Virus record (IMG/VR): IMGVR_UViG_3300049595_004693
Span: 1 to 64,000 of that record
Strand: one strand, 5' to 3'
DNA from: a virus
DNA length: 64,000 nucleotides
Part shown: piece by piece, positions 50,571-60,057 of the stretch
Position numbering within the stretch: the first letter of the stretch is position 1
Layout of the letters: each line of letters starts with the position of its first letter
The notes under the pieces: generated by a model
The model's input: the letters and a program-made list of their open reading frames with translations, nothing else
What the model was told of the DNA's origin: nothing
Database searches by the model: none
Position numbers and translations under genes: made by a program

Positions 50571-50925
50571 CGTAAAGTCCATATCAAAAAAATTTAATAA
50601 GTCTATGGAGATTGTGGAGCTTCGCGCTCAGTTAGCGGAAGCGCACGCCATTATTACCGAATTGCGCAACAAGCTTGCGCTACGACCCGCCGTAGAGGAA
50701 TCTCTAAAGACTCCCGAAGAAGTTCTATGTCAGGTAGAGATTGAAAAGCTCAGGCAGTTAGCTGAGCATCGCCCTCTCTCTCCTCCAGAAACTAAGCAAC
50801 TTGAAGTGTACATCAAGATGCTTTATTTAATCCGCTCTAGCGCTCCTAAAACATTTGACGGCTCTGTAAAAGATCTAGCTTCCATAGAAGAGGCTGAGCT
50901 GCTTAACTTGGCCAAGTTGGACTAG
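50563..50925 (+). CDS. probable terminase small subunit (120 aa)
   Basis: A helical protein with an N-terminal coiled coil (VELRAQLAEAHAIITELRNK), directly before and one base overlapping the large terminase gene. Position and size fit a small subunit that recognises packaging DNA. No helix-turn-helix could be confirmed by eye. Confidence 0.6.
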   Translation: MDDVKSISKKFNKSMEIVELRAQLAEAHAIITELRNKLALRPAVEESLKTPEEVLCQVEIEKLRQLAEHRPLSPPETKQLEVYIKMLYLIRSSAPKTFDGSVKDLASIEEAELLNLAKLD

Positions 50926-52367
50926 TGGAACACCCTACGCAAGGACCTAAAGTTTCTCAAAAAGTGGCTAGAGACATTCTCTGGTCTAAGGGAAACATCG
51001 CGTGGAAGCTCGACCCTCTTCAACAAGAAATCCGCCAAGCGTATTATAAATCCTCTAATAAAATTAACGTATGGTTGATGTCGCGCCGCCTAGGGAAATC
51101 ACACCTACTCTGCGCGCTGGCCATTGAGCAATGCATAAAGAAGCCTGGCAGCATTGTAAAGTATCTTGCTCCCGAAGGTAAGCAAGTTAAGACTATTATT
51201 AAGCCCATTATCAGCGACCTGACCTCGGACTGCCCTAACGATATTAGACCTCAATTTAAAACTCAGGAAATGCTCTATCGCTTTCCTAATGGAAGCGAAA
51301 TTCACTTAGCAGGATCCGATGGGGGAGGAGCCGAGAAGCTTCGAGGTACTAAATCAGATCTATGCATTGTTGACGAAGCCGGTTTCTGTAATGAGCTTAA
51401 GTATGCCGTAAGAACCATTTTACTCCCGACCATGCTCACTACTGGAGGGAAGATGATTCTGTCTTCAACTCCCCCTTCCGAGCCTGCTCACGAATTCTTG
51501 GACTTCATTGAAGAGGCTGATGCTAAAGGTACCTTAATTAAAAAAACAGTGGATGAGTGCCCAAGATACACACGGAATTTTATTGAGGCGGAAATCGTGT
51601 CTCAGTATCCTTCTGGTAGACAGGACCCTGAGTTTCGACGAGAATACTTAGTTGAAATTTTAAAGGACGAAAATCTTTCAGTTATCCCAGAATTCACAGA
51701 AGAATTAGAAAAAAAGATCGTTATTGACGCACCGCTACCACCTTATTATGACGCCTATGTGGCAGCTGACTGGGGAGTATCCGATCTTACAGTGGTATTA
51801 TTCGCCTATTTTGACTTTAGAAATTCTAGGGTAGTGATTTTAGATGAACTAATTATGAATGGCGCTAAAATGAACACCTCGGTGTTGGCGGCAGGCATCA
51901 AGGCAAAGGAGGCGGCTCTTTGGCATGATCAATACACCAAAGAACCGAAACCTATATATATGCGCGTTGCAGATAATAATATGCTGCTTATTCAGGATAT
52001 GCAAGCTCTACACAATCTAAATTTTCTAGCTACTGAAAAGACGGATAAGCATGGCGCCCTTAATAATTTAAGAATTTTGCTACAGGGAGAGAGAGTCCAC
52101 ATTCACCCTCGCTGCACCACTCTAAGAACACACCTTAAGTACGCCACTTGGGATAAGAATCGACGCACTTACAAACGTAGTGGACAACACGGTCACTACG
52201 ACGCTATTGACGCACTAAGCTATCTTATTAGAAACATCGTCTGGTCGCATAACCCCTATCCTAAAGAAAGCTTTGGGGAGAACGTCTTTATAAATGAGTC
52301 GAAAAAACCAGAGGTTACGGCTGCAGTGACTCAGATTAAGAACATATTCCGCGTGCGCAGAGGTTAA
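50925..52367 (+). CDS. terminase large subunit
   Basis: DNA-packaging motor and nuclease. GTG start overlapping the previous stop. ATPase: Walker A-like SRRLGKSH, Walker B LCIVDEAG, coupling region MILSSTPP. RNase H-like nuclease: Asp in AADWGVSD, a second acidic site in RVADNN, and a third in HYDAIDAL. 480 aa is typical. Its TAA stop is part of the next late promoter. Confidence 0.93.
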   Translation: MEHPTQGPKVSQKVARDILWSKGNIAWKLDPLQQEIRQAYYKSSNKINVWLMSRRLGKSHLLCALAIEQCIKKPGSIVKYLAPEGKQVKTIIKPIISDLTSDCPNDIRPQFKTQEMLYRFPNGSEIHLAGSDGGGAEKLRGTKSDLCIVDEAGFCNELKYAVRTILLPTMLTTGGKMILSSTPPSEPAHEFLDFIEEADAKGTLIKKTVDECPRYTRNFIEAEIVSQYPSGRQDPEFRREYLVEILKDENLSVIPEFTEELEKKIVIDAPLPPYYDAYVAADWGVSDLTVVLFAYFDFRNSRVVILDELIMNGAKMNTSVLAAGIKAKEAALWHDQYTKEPKPIYMRVADNNMLLIQDMQALHNLNFLATEKTDKHGALNNLRILLQGERVHIHPRCTTLRTHLKYATWDKNRRTYKRSGQHGHYDAIDALSYLIRNIVWSHNPYPKESFGENVFINESKKPEVTAAVTQIKNIFRVRRG

Positions 52368-52380
52368 CAAGTTAACTTAG
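52365..52380 (+). promoter_or_regulatory. late promoter candidate ahead of portal
   Basis: Exact TAACAAGTTA (52365-52374), ACT, TAG; the first three bases are the terminase stop codon. ATG of the portal at 52390. Confidence 0.75.
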
Positions 52381-52389
52381 GAGATTGTA

Positions 52390-54399
52390 ATGGCCAAAGA
52401 CCAATATTTTGCAGCCAAGCCTGCTAAAGAGTGCGTTGCTGTTCTTGAAAGCAAAGCTTCTACCCATTACACTATTGTAAACACCTCAAACTATCTTAAC
52501 AAAGTTCGACGTAGTTGGCGATATTATCACGGTGCTTTTAATAGCGACGTAGGTGAGGGGCATCAGATCTCCTTTTCTGGAGAACAAGGCGAAATTGCTC
52601 AACTTTCCATCAATCACTACCGCAATATTGCACAACACATTCTTCAGATGATTACGGCCTCGCGTCCCTCATTAGAGGCGCGCGCAGTCAATACAGACTA
52701 CAAGTCCCTCGTTCAAGCTACTCTTGCAAACGGACTTCTTGATTACTACATGCGAGAAAAAAAGCTAGAGATGTATCTTAAGAGCGCCGTCGAGTACGCG
52801 GTGGTTCTAGGCGCAGGGTACATCAAGATGGAGTGGAACGCTACGGGCGGAGAGGCATTTGAATTCAACGAAGAAACCAATACTCCTATTTACGAAGGGG
52901 ACGTTGAGTTTTCTAATTTAAGTCCCTTTGACGTTTACTACGACGTTAATAAAAATAACGCCAATTTTGATTGGATTATTGTACGCTCGTTTAAGAACAA
53001 GTACGACCTAATGGCTAAGTACCCCGAAATGGCTGACGACATTTCAGCCGTAGGGTCAAATCAAGAATTCTTTAAGTTTAATATTCTTCCTGGTTATGAC
53101 GACACTGACGACGTGCCAGTATATGAGTTTTTCCACAAGCGTACTGAGGCCATGCCGGAAGGTCGTTATGTGTTGTATCTCAGCTCAAACGTGATCCTGG
53201 CTGACGCCCCGATGCCTTATCGAAGACTGCCGGTGTTTATGATCGCTCCCAGCACTATTCTGGGCACCCCGCTCGGCTACACCCCAATGTTTGACCTTCT
53301 CCCTATTCAGGAATCGGTCAATTCGCTATACACCACCATCTTGACTAACCAAAATGCGTTTGGTGTGCAAAACGTGCTCCTTCCTCGTGGATCCGACATC
53401 GTAGTGCAAAATCTTCAAGGTGGCCTAAACGTCATTGAGTATAACTCGCAAGCAGGTCGCCCAGAGCCGCTTAACCTCACAAATACTCCGCAAGAGGTGT
53501 TTGCTTTCTTAGCCACCCTGGAAAAGCAAATGGAAACCGTATCGGGGGTGTCTTCTGTTACTCGCGGAAACCCAGAGTCCTCTTTGAAGTCAGGTAACGC
53601 TCTAGCGCTCGTTCAAAGCATGAGCTTGCAGTTTATGTCCGGACTTCAGCAATCATACGTAATGATGATTGAGAGTGTGGGTACAGCGTTGATTGAGATG
53701 CTTAAGGACTTTGCTGCGGCTCCTCGTGTGGCGGCTATTGTAGGTAAGTCCAATCGTACCGAGCTTCGTCAATTTAAAGGTGACGATCTTTCTCAGATTT
53801 CTCGCGTTGTCGTAGATTTAGGCAATCCTCTGGCTCGCACGACAGCCGGTCGGGTAGAAATGGCGCAACAGCTTCTTCAAATGCAAGCCGTAACTACCCC
53901 TCAACAATATCTCCAAATCCTAAACACAGGCAAGCTAGAAGTTATGACCGAAGACACTACTTCTCAGCTTATGAACATGCGTTCAGAGAATGAGCGGCTT
54001 ACTGAGGGGCTTACTGTTGCGGCCATTGTTACAGACAATCATTCGCTGCACGTAAAAGAGCATTCCGTAATTTTGAATGATCCTATTCTTAGAGAAGACC
54101 CCGAGCTTGTTGCCCGCGTATTAGGACACATTCAAGAACACATTGATCTGCTTAAAAATGCAGATCCTGACGTACTTACTATGACTGGTCAACAACCTCT
54201 TGCTCCACCTTCTGCACCACCAGCACCCAACGCACAGCCTGGTCCTGGCCCCGGAGGTCCGATTGATACGCCTACGGAAATTTTAAACAATCCAGATCTT
54301 GCGGCACCAGAAATGGCGCAGGATGTGCAAGTGCCGGCTCCAGCAACTCCTCCTGGAGAATTTGAAAACCTGCCCACTAACCCAGCAGAGATGATCTAA
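52390..54399 (+). CDS. portal protein
   Basis: 669 residues, P22-type size, right after the large terminase. Typical features: an N-terminal helical region with SWRYYHGAF, a mid-protein PFDVYYDVN strand pair, the GYTPMFDLLPIQESVN clip/stem segment, an SVTRGNPESSLKSGNAL loop, and a long C-terminal barrel-like helix followed by a Pro-rich tail. Forms the dodecameric DNA channel. GGAG precedes the ATG. Confidence 0.9.
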   Translation: MAKDQYFAAKPAKECVAVLESKASTHYTIVNTSNYLNKVRRSWRYYHGAFNSDVGEGHQISFSGEQGEIAQLSINHYRNIAQHILQMITASRPSLEARAVNTDYKSLVQATLANGLLDYYMREKKLEMYLKSAVEYAVVLGAGYIKMEWNATGGEAFEFNEETNTPIYEGDVEFSNLSPFDVYYDVNKNNANFDWIIVRSFKNKYDLMAKYPEMADDISAVGSNQEFFKFNILPGYDDTDDVPVYEFFHKRTEAMPEGRYVLYLSSNVILADAPMPYRRLPVFMIAPSTILGTPLGYTPMFDLLPIQESVNSLYTTILTNQNAFGVQNVLLPRGSDIVVQNLQGGLNVIEYNSQAGRPEPLNLTNTPQEVFAFLATLEKQMETVSGVSSVTRGNPESSLKSGNALALVQSMSLQFMSGLQQSYVMMIESVGTALIEMLKDFAAAPRVAAIVGKSNRTELRQFKGDDLSQISRVVVDLGNPLARTTAGRVEMAQQLLQMQAVTTPQQYLQILNTGKLEVMTEDTTSQLMNMRSENERLTEGLTVAAIVTDNHSLHVKEHSVILNDPILREDPELVARVLGHIQEHIDLLKNADPDVLTMTGQQPLAPPSAPPAPNAQPGPGPGGPIDTPTEILNNPDLAAPEMAQDVQVPAPATPPGEFENLPTNPAEMI

Positions 54400-54656
54400 T
54401 GGCTTATGATAAGTTAAAGAAAAAGTTTAACTTAAAGGCCGAGCATAAAAGTGATGCGGGCGGCCTCACCGAAAAAGGACGTAAGGCTTATAATCGAGCC
54501 ACTGGATCTAACTTAAAAGCTCCTCAACCTGAGGGCGGCGCCAGAAGAAACTCTTTTTGTGCTAGAATGGGCGGAGCTAAAAAAGATCACGAGATCGACT
54601 GCAGGAAAGATCCTGAAAAGCGTATATGTAAGGCGCTAAGGCGTTGGAACTGCTAA
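54399..54656 (+). CDS. DUF6321-like small basic protein (85 aa)
   Basis: The pattern GGLTEKGRKAYNRATGSNLK then NSFCARMGG matches the DUF6321 proteins that often follow phage portals. Basic with several cysteines. ATG overlaps the portal TAA (TAATG). The function is unknown in the family. Confidence 0.75.
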   Translation: MAYDKLKKKFNLKAEHKSDAGGLTEKGRKAYNRATGSNLKAPQPEGGARRNSFCARMGGAKKDHEIDCRKDPEKRICKALRRWNC

Positions 54657-54657
54657 T

Positions 54658-54673
54658 TAACAAGTTAAACTAG
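54658..54673 (+). promoter_or_regulatory. late promoter candidate
   Basis: Exact TAACAAGTTA (54658-54667), AAC, TAG; GAGG follows, then the ATG at 54681. Confidence 0.75.
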
Positions 54674-54680
54674 AGGTTAA

Positions 54681-55448
54681 ATGCCGGGCCCTAATGCACC
54701 ATATACAGAATTGGATTCTAATCAAGTCATAAAACAAGTTTATGACGAGGCTGGCGACCGTTTACGAGTTGATGCAGTTGTTTCAGCCACCATTGGCGAC
54801 GTGATCATTGACGCCGAAGAGTCCGATATTGCTATTAAAGATAGAGTTACAGATAACCTTCTTAAGATTAACAATGATGGTTCTATTGATGCCAATGTAG
54901 TTGTTTCTGCTTCTGGAGGCGATAATATCGCTATCTCGGATGGCACGGACACCCTTGAAATTAATTCTGATGGCTCAATAAACGTAAAAATTAGTGATGT
55001 ATTAGCTGTATCTGGCAACGTGTCAGCGGATATTGAAGTATCGGCTTCTGATGGAGATAATATTGCTATCTCCGATGGAATTAATACTCTTCAAATTAAT
55101 TCAGACGGTTCTATTAATGTTCAAATTCCAAATACTGTAGCAGTTTCTGGTAATTTATCTGTAAGTGCTGTATTATCAAATGAACCTATTAAAGCTAGTG
55201 GAACAATTGATGGATCAGTTACGGGGCAGGAATTTGGTTTAGTATATAACTTAAGACAACAAGTACTTGCCTCACATGATAGAATTGATACATACACATA
55301 CGCTGACTTTGGCACCAAAAATCAAAGAATTACAAGAGTTGACTACACTAGTGCTACTTTTTCGAGCATTACTGTAAGAAGAGAGTTTAATTACGTTTTA
55401 GACGGTAATAGATATAGGAGAACAACCAGTCCTTGGACTGTTGTGTAA
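54681..55448 (+). CDS. virion protein with beta repeats (255 aa)
   Basis: The N-terminal 160 residues are repeats of about 45 residues, each with an ISDGxxTLxINSDGSINV core and a VSASxGDN turn. Three units are visible, one degenerate. The C-terminal 70 residues are a different domain. Such repeats suit a fibrous or decoration protein. Confidence 0.65.
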   Translation: MPGPNAPYTELDSNQVIKQVYDEAGDRLRVDAVVSATIGDVIIDAEESDIAIKDRVTDNLLKINNDGSIDANVVVSASGGDNIAISDGTDTLEINSDGSINVKISDVLAVSGNVSADIEVSASDGDNIAISDGINTLQINSDGSINVQIPNTVAVSGNLSVSAVLSNEPIKASGTIDGSVTGQEFGLVYNLRQQVLASHDRIDTYTYADFGTKNQRITRVDYTSATFSSITVRREFNYVLDGNRYRRTTSPWTVV

Positions 55449-55458
55449 GGAGTAGAAA

Positions 55459-57801
55459 ATGAAACTTTTAGATGCACAGTTATTAGCAAACACAGGAACA
55501 TCCTACGACCAAACTCGCACGACTCTTGCGGGCCGCGTAACTCAGCGCACAATTGATTCAAAGCCTGTTCTTGGGCCAAGTCCCACGCGCTTCCTTGACG
55601 TGTTCTCGGATACTGCGGGCGCTTTCACTCCGATCACGACGATGTTCGCAACCGATAACGGACGACTGTTTATGATCGGTGCGATTGCGGGTGGTGCGCT
55701 TCCTGTCGTGCTTTATGAAATCAATCAATCGACTGGTGTTCACACTTACGTTGGCCGTATCAATATTTCGATTCCATCCTCTCCGGCAATCGTACACACG
55801 ATCCGCTCGATCAAGGCGATTGATACTGGAACAACCGGGTGGAAAATTTATGTAATTGCGACTGGTACCGTTCTATTTGGTGGATCTGGCGTGTTGCTTG
55901 CGAATAACATTGCAAAGGCTGACTTCTCGCAAGTTTCTCCACCATTAATTCCTTTCGCTACAGGAAACAACCAGAAAGCAGTGTACCAATTGGGGCGACT
56001 TGCCTCACTCACTTCTCGTTCGTTTACGATCACGCTCGGAACTCCTGTAAAGTTCAATTTCACCTCTCATGGTTTTAGCAACAACGACCAGGTTTATTTC
56101 ACTTCTCAAGTAGGCTCGGCGTGGACTGCCTCGACATTTGCCGTCAACACGAAATACTTCGTGCGTAACGCATCGGCGAACGATTTTGAATTGTCGGCAA
56201 CTTATAACGGCGCATCGATTGGTGCTGCCGCTGGACCGACTTCTGTGGTGCTTCAGCCACTCAATCAAGAAATCGACGCATTCGGCGCAATTATCGACAC
56301 GGCGGCGAACAGACTATATACGCATGTCGGTACTGCTGCGAACCCACAATACTTTGTCCGTGATACAAGCGTAAGCCCAACTTACTCGACGTTAACGGTC
56401 GATGTAACCTCAGGAACTCCCGCAAAGATTGGCTTGGTTGGTCATGGACTGACTGAAAACGAGCCTGTTCAATTCTTGGCTGGATCTCTCCCCGCCGCGT
56501 TTGCGCTCAACACAACGTATTTCGTTCGTAACCCTTCCGCAAACGACTTTGAACTATCGGCAACCGCTGGCGGTGCTTCGATTAACGCAGTTACGACTTC
56601 TCTCGCTGTAACGCTTGGAAAAGCATTCGGATACACAAATAGTCAATGGCTACATAAGACGCAAATCCTTCCAGCTATTGCTGGTACTTTGCTTTCATCA
56701 ACGGACGTAGATGCAATTGCTACACCGACGAATGCGCCACTAAACGGCGGAGTGCTTAACGGACAGAAGTGCGCTTTCTTTGCGACCTCTACCAACCTTT
56801 ACTTGGGCCGATTAGATGAACTGACCTCTGAAACCACAACCTGGCCAAGCCTTACGACCTCAAATATGTTAGGGCTTCCCTCGCAAATTGTTGCGCCAGT
56901 TGTAGTCACCGCATCTTGGTCTGACGCTCTTGATTCTGCAATCGTTCTTATTGGTTCTGCATCAACAAACGCTTTCAGGTTCATGCTTAAGAAAGTTGAA
57001 AATAACAAATTGACCGCGTTGTTCGGTGATTATTGCATGGAGTTTTACGAGACAACCACAAGAGAAGCGTATGAGTTGCGGCCATCAGCGCCTTACCTTA
57101 ACTTCACCAACAATTCTGGTTGGATTTTTGCTCTAGGTTCGGCAATCGGGCAGAGAGGCGTTTTTGCAACTGACGTAAGATCAGATTCTTTATTTGATCA
57201 TAGCTACGTTATTTCCAAAGTTTTAACGCTGCCACAAAATTCTGTCATCAAGTCAGTTCACATTGAAAAGGAACTTGTTAGAACGGGTGGAGAGATCAAA
57301 GTGGAGTATCGGTTGAGCGGATTTGGCTCCATCTCTGGCGGATGGATTGAACTTGATGCAGACCAAGAGCTTACCATCGTAGCTGGAACGCAGGTGCAAT
57401 TTAAACTAAGTTTTAAAACGCACACGTTCGACAGAACGAGTCACGCTCAAGTGGCAGATGTCCTAATAGGATATGAAGCTGGCGAAGAGTTGTCTGACAA
57501 TTGGGAATACAGCTACGATGATTCGTCTAGCGGTTCTCCTACTCGCTCCGCTTTCCGCTTGAAGCAGGCTTATGCGACTAGCGTGCCATTGACCCTAGCA
57601 TTCCGCGCATACGACTTGAGCGGTGTGCTTCTCGTGGATCACGACATTACGAATGAAGCCGCAAACTTCCAGTATTCGACCGATGGCGGAACAACCTGGC
57701 TCGCGCTCGGTACGATTCCAAATACGGTAGGAACTTTGATTCGATACACGTTCCTAAGCCCTCCTGGAGTGGATATCCGCCCAAGCCTAAAGGATAGCTA
57801 A
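55459..57801 (+). CDS. large tail/fibre-type virion protein (780 aa)
   Basis: Two copies of a module of about 65 residues (GTPxKxxxxxHGxxxxxxVxF, later KYFVRNxSANDFELSAT) at about residues 192-260 and 312-375. This resembles the FCCH-like beta modules common in phage structural proteins. The rest is beta-rich. Codon choice (TCG, GCG, ACG) is visibly different from the AT-rich genes on either side, suggesting separate ancestry or selection for high expression. Confidence 0.65.
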   Translation: MKLLDAQLLANTGTSYDQTRTTLAGRVTQRTIDSKPVLGPSPTRFLDVFSDTAGAFTPITTMFATDNGRLFMIGAIAGGALPVVLYEINQSTGVHTYVGRINISIPSSPAIVHTIRSIKAIDTGTTGWKIYVIATGTVLFGGSGVLLANNIAKADFSQVSPPLIPFATGNNQKAVYQLGRLASLTSRSFTITLGTPVKFNFTSHGFSNNDQVYFTSQVGSAWTASTFAVNTKYFVRNASANDFELSATYNGASIGAAAGPTSVVLQPLNQEIDAFGAIIDTAANRLYTHVGTAANPQYFVRDTSVSPTYSTLTVDVTSGTPAKIGLVGHGLTENEPVQFLAGSLPAAFALNTTYFVRNPSANDFELSATAGGASINAVTTSLAVTLGKAFGYTNSQWLHKTQILPAIAGTLLSSTDVDAIATPTNAPLNGGVLNGQKCAFFATSTNLYLGRLDELTSETTTWPSLTTSNMLGLPSQIVAPVVVTASWSDALDSAIVLIGSASTNAFRFMLKKVENNKLTALFGDYCMEFYETTTREAYELRPSAPYLNFTNNSGWIFALGSAIGQRGVFATDVRSDSLFDHSYVISKVLTLPQNSVIKSVHIEKELVRTGGEIKVEYRLSGFGSISGGWIELDADQELTIVAGTQVQFKLSFKTHTFDRTSHAQVADVLIGYEAGEELSDNWEYSYDDSSSGSPTRSAFRLKQAYATSVPLTLAFRAYDLSGVLLVDHDITNEAANFQYSTDGGTTWLALGTIPNTVGTLIRYTFLSPPGVDIRPSLKDS

Positions 57802-58886
57802 TGAGCAATCAACTAACGATTGGTCCTATAATTCAAGGAACCAGCCTGTATGGACCAATCCTCAATCAGCTTGTGACAGGAGGTAGCTTTCAATCAAGCT
57901 CGCAAGCATGTATTGTTGATCTTATACCGCCTACATTTGCTGGAATTAATTTTATTGGTAGAGGAGCGTTGGGACAATTACGAGCATCTTGGTTAGCGGC
58001 TACAGATACAACCGCTCCAATATCTTATGAAGTATATGTAGAAGCTGAGCCAGCAGCTAGTCTGTTTAATACAGCAAATATAGCCTTGGTTACAAAAAGT
58101 TTACAAACAGATATTTTTGTTCTATCTAATGGAACTTTGCTACAATCTGGAGTTAAATACTATGTTGGCGTTAGGGCAGTGGACGGTGTAGGTAATCGAG
58201 ATAGTAATACTATTTCTCAGTTTCAAACTAGCCCTGGAATTACTGGCGCAACAAATGCAAGAATTGATGGCGTTTTTGCGGTAAACACAAACAATCAACT
58301 TATCGCTAGTTTTTGGGTTAATGATAATGATGGCACTATTAGTAATCCCTCTCGTCTTGGTTTAGCTAGCTATGTAATTTATGATCAAAACGGAAATCTT
58401 ATACCAAGCATGAGCGAAAATAATATCGCGTCTGATAGCGAAGGATTTTTTGAAATTACTCCTGTAAATTCAGTGCTTGATTTAGATAATACATATTATA
58501 CTGTTAAGGTTACAATTCTTGTTGATTCTATACCTATAGTATATAATTTACCAATTACGTATCCAGAGTCAGGTCCTCACTATGAACCACGAGCTATTTT
58601 TTCTATTAATGCGGCAAACCAGCTTCAAGCTACTATTTGGTGTGTAAAAGATGGAGAATTAATTACTAATTCTTTAGGCACAGCTAGTTTTACAATCTAT
58701 GATAAAGAAGGAAATAGTATAGGAATTGCTCAATCGGGTCTTACTCCAGATTTAAATGGATATTATGAAATTTCTCCGGTTAGTGCAGTGCCTATTACCG
58801 ATTTAACCCATTATATTGTTAAGATCACGATAAACGCTTCTGGACAAAATAGAGTTGGAACGGTTGGCATCACTTTAGGTGAATAA
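57801..58886 (+). CDS. virion protein with Fn3-like and repeated beta domains (361 aa)
   Basis: Residues 45-145 look like a fibronectin-type III domain (ASWLAATDTTAPISYEVYV, YYVGVRAVDGVGN). Two homologous domains of about 90 residues follow, each with FxVNxxNQL, SYVIYD or SFTIYDKEG, and a GYYEISPV type strand. Likely a tail fibre or decoration protein. One-base overlap with neighbours. Confidence 0.65.
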   Translation: MSNQLTIGPIIQGTSLYGPILNQLVTGGSFQSSSQACIVDLIPPTFAGINFIGRGALGQLRASWLAATDTTAPISYEVYVEAEPAASLFNTANIALVTKSLQTDIFVLSNGTLLQSGVKYYVGVRAVDGVGNRDSNTISQFQTSPGITGATNARIDGVFAVNTNNQLIASFWVNDNDGTISNPSRLGLASYVIYDQNGNLIPSMSENNIASDSEGFFEITPVNSVLDLDNTYYTVKVTILVDSIPIVYNLPITYPESGPHYEPRAIFSINAANQLQATIWCVKDGELITNSLGTASFTIYDKEGNSIGIAQSGLTPDLNGYYEISPVSAVPITDLTHYIVKITINASGQNRVGTVGITLGE

Positions 58887-59434
58887 TGGCAACAAGACGG
58901 ACTCGCCTTACAATAAATAATGAGTACGTGCAACCGCTTAAGCTGGGAATGGGAAGAAAGCTTGTTTTAACTCCTTCCGCAAGTTATAACTCAATTCTTT
59001 TTACACAAGAACATAGAGGACATAGTCCTACTTTAAATAATATTAAAGTTTGGGCAAAATTTAATACAAGCACATTTGATGGAATTCAAATGATCGCTTG
59101 GCTAGAAGATAAAGATAAAGAGATAATCACGACAGCTTCTTGTGAATTTAAAGTATATTATATAGATACTACGAATAATTGGGACGAAACTCTTATTTTT
59201 ATAGGATCAGGAACAGCTTCAGGATTACGTTGGATTTCTTCTCCTAGTCAATCTGATCTAGGTTCGAGCAACGAGTTAGATGGAGAACGCACTATTATGA
59301 TACAGGCCACCATGTTAAGGTGGGGACGTACATATAAAAATAAAATTTATATTAACCATCTGGGTGTGTACGACAGTATTGTTCGGCTTAAAAATGATAT
59401 AGAGTTTTTAGACATAAGCAAACAAGATATTTAA
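58886..59434 (+). CDS. virion protein (182 aa)
   Basis: Beta-rich protein with no recognised family. It is coupled by TAATG to the previous fibre-type gene, so it is probably part of the same structure. Confidence 0.6.
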   Translation: MATRRTRLTINNEYVQPLKLGMGRKLVLTPSASYNSILFTQEHRGHSPTLNNIKVWAKFNTSTFDGIQMIAWLEDKDKEIITTASCEFKVYYIDTTNNWDETLIFIGSGTASGLRWISSPSQSDLGSSNELDGERTIMIQATMLRWGRTYKNKIYINHLGVYDSIVRLKNDIEFLDISKQDI

Positions 59435-59463
59435 ATTATATTTTTTTAAAAAAGGAAATGCTA

Positions 59464-59592
59464 GTGGCTAAACACGAGGGACATAGTAGATTAATATCTA
59501 AGCCTAGACTAACCAAAGATAATAAACTTGGTATTATTTCCGTATTTTTGCACATTGTCACTATAGGTTTACTAATATATAACTTATTGTAG
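59464..59592 (+). CDS. small single-TM protein (42 aa)
   Basis: GTG at 59464 with AAGGA seven bases upstream (an in-frame ATG lies two codons earlier but is too close to the ribosome site). Basic N-terminus, then one C-terminal helix (GIISVFLHIVTIGLLIYNLL). Tail-anchored topology. It fills the gap between two virion genes. Confidence 0.6.
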   Translation: MAKHEGHSRLISKPRLTKDNKLGIISVFLHIVTIGLLIYNLL

Positions 59593-59604
59593 TTTTTGAA
59601 CAAT

Positions 59605-59620
59605 TAACAAGTTATAGCAG
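59605..59620 (+). promoter_or_regulatory. late promoter candidate
   Basis: Exact TAACAAGTTA (59605-59614), TAG, CAG (a TAG variant), then AGG and the ATG at 59629. Confidence 0.7.
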
Positions 59621-59628
59621 AGGATAGT

Positions 59629-59985
59629 ATGGATCAAGTAAAAAAACGAACACTTCAACAAGTACTTAATCAACAAAAAAATATTGAAAACTACATTCAA
59701 GGAAAAGATGTAGCTCTTTCAAAACTATCTGAAGCGGAACGAACGAACCCTTTAATTTATAAAGGGGTTACAGAGATGGATCCAGAAATAACTCGCAAAA
59801 CTCAACTAAACGAAAACAATATTAATAGACTTAATATTTTAGCAGATATGGACAGATCTTCGGCATCTCTAGAGGAATTACAAGCCCGAGCCGCTGCTAA
59901 AGCTGAAGCTGAACGTTATCCCGAGCTTCGCAAACGCCTTCGACATCGCGTAGAATCTTTTCCTGCTATCGTAAACGACGAGTAA
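59629..59985 (+). CDS. hypothetical virion-operon protein (118 aa)
   Basis: An all-helical charged protein directly before the scaffold gene and directly after a late promoter. Could assist capsid assembly. No family was recognised. Confidence 0.6.
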   Translation: MDQVKKRTLQQVLNQQKNIENYIQGKDVALSKLSEAERTNPLIYKGVTEMDPEITRKTQLNENNINRLNILADMDRSSASLEELQARAAAKAEAERYPELRKRLRHRVESFPAIVNDE

Positions 59986-60057
59986 AGTTTTGCCTTAAGA
60001 TGAGGCAGAAGCGGCATCCAATAACGGACCCGCAATCCACTATATCCTATAGGACTA

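Noticed and set aside
59986-60057. Terminator between 59985 and the scaffold gene
   Set aside because: A short TGCCT/AGGCA stem exists but there is no T-run, so transcription probably continues into the scaffold gene.
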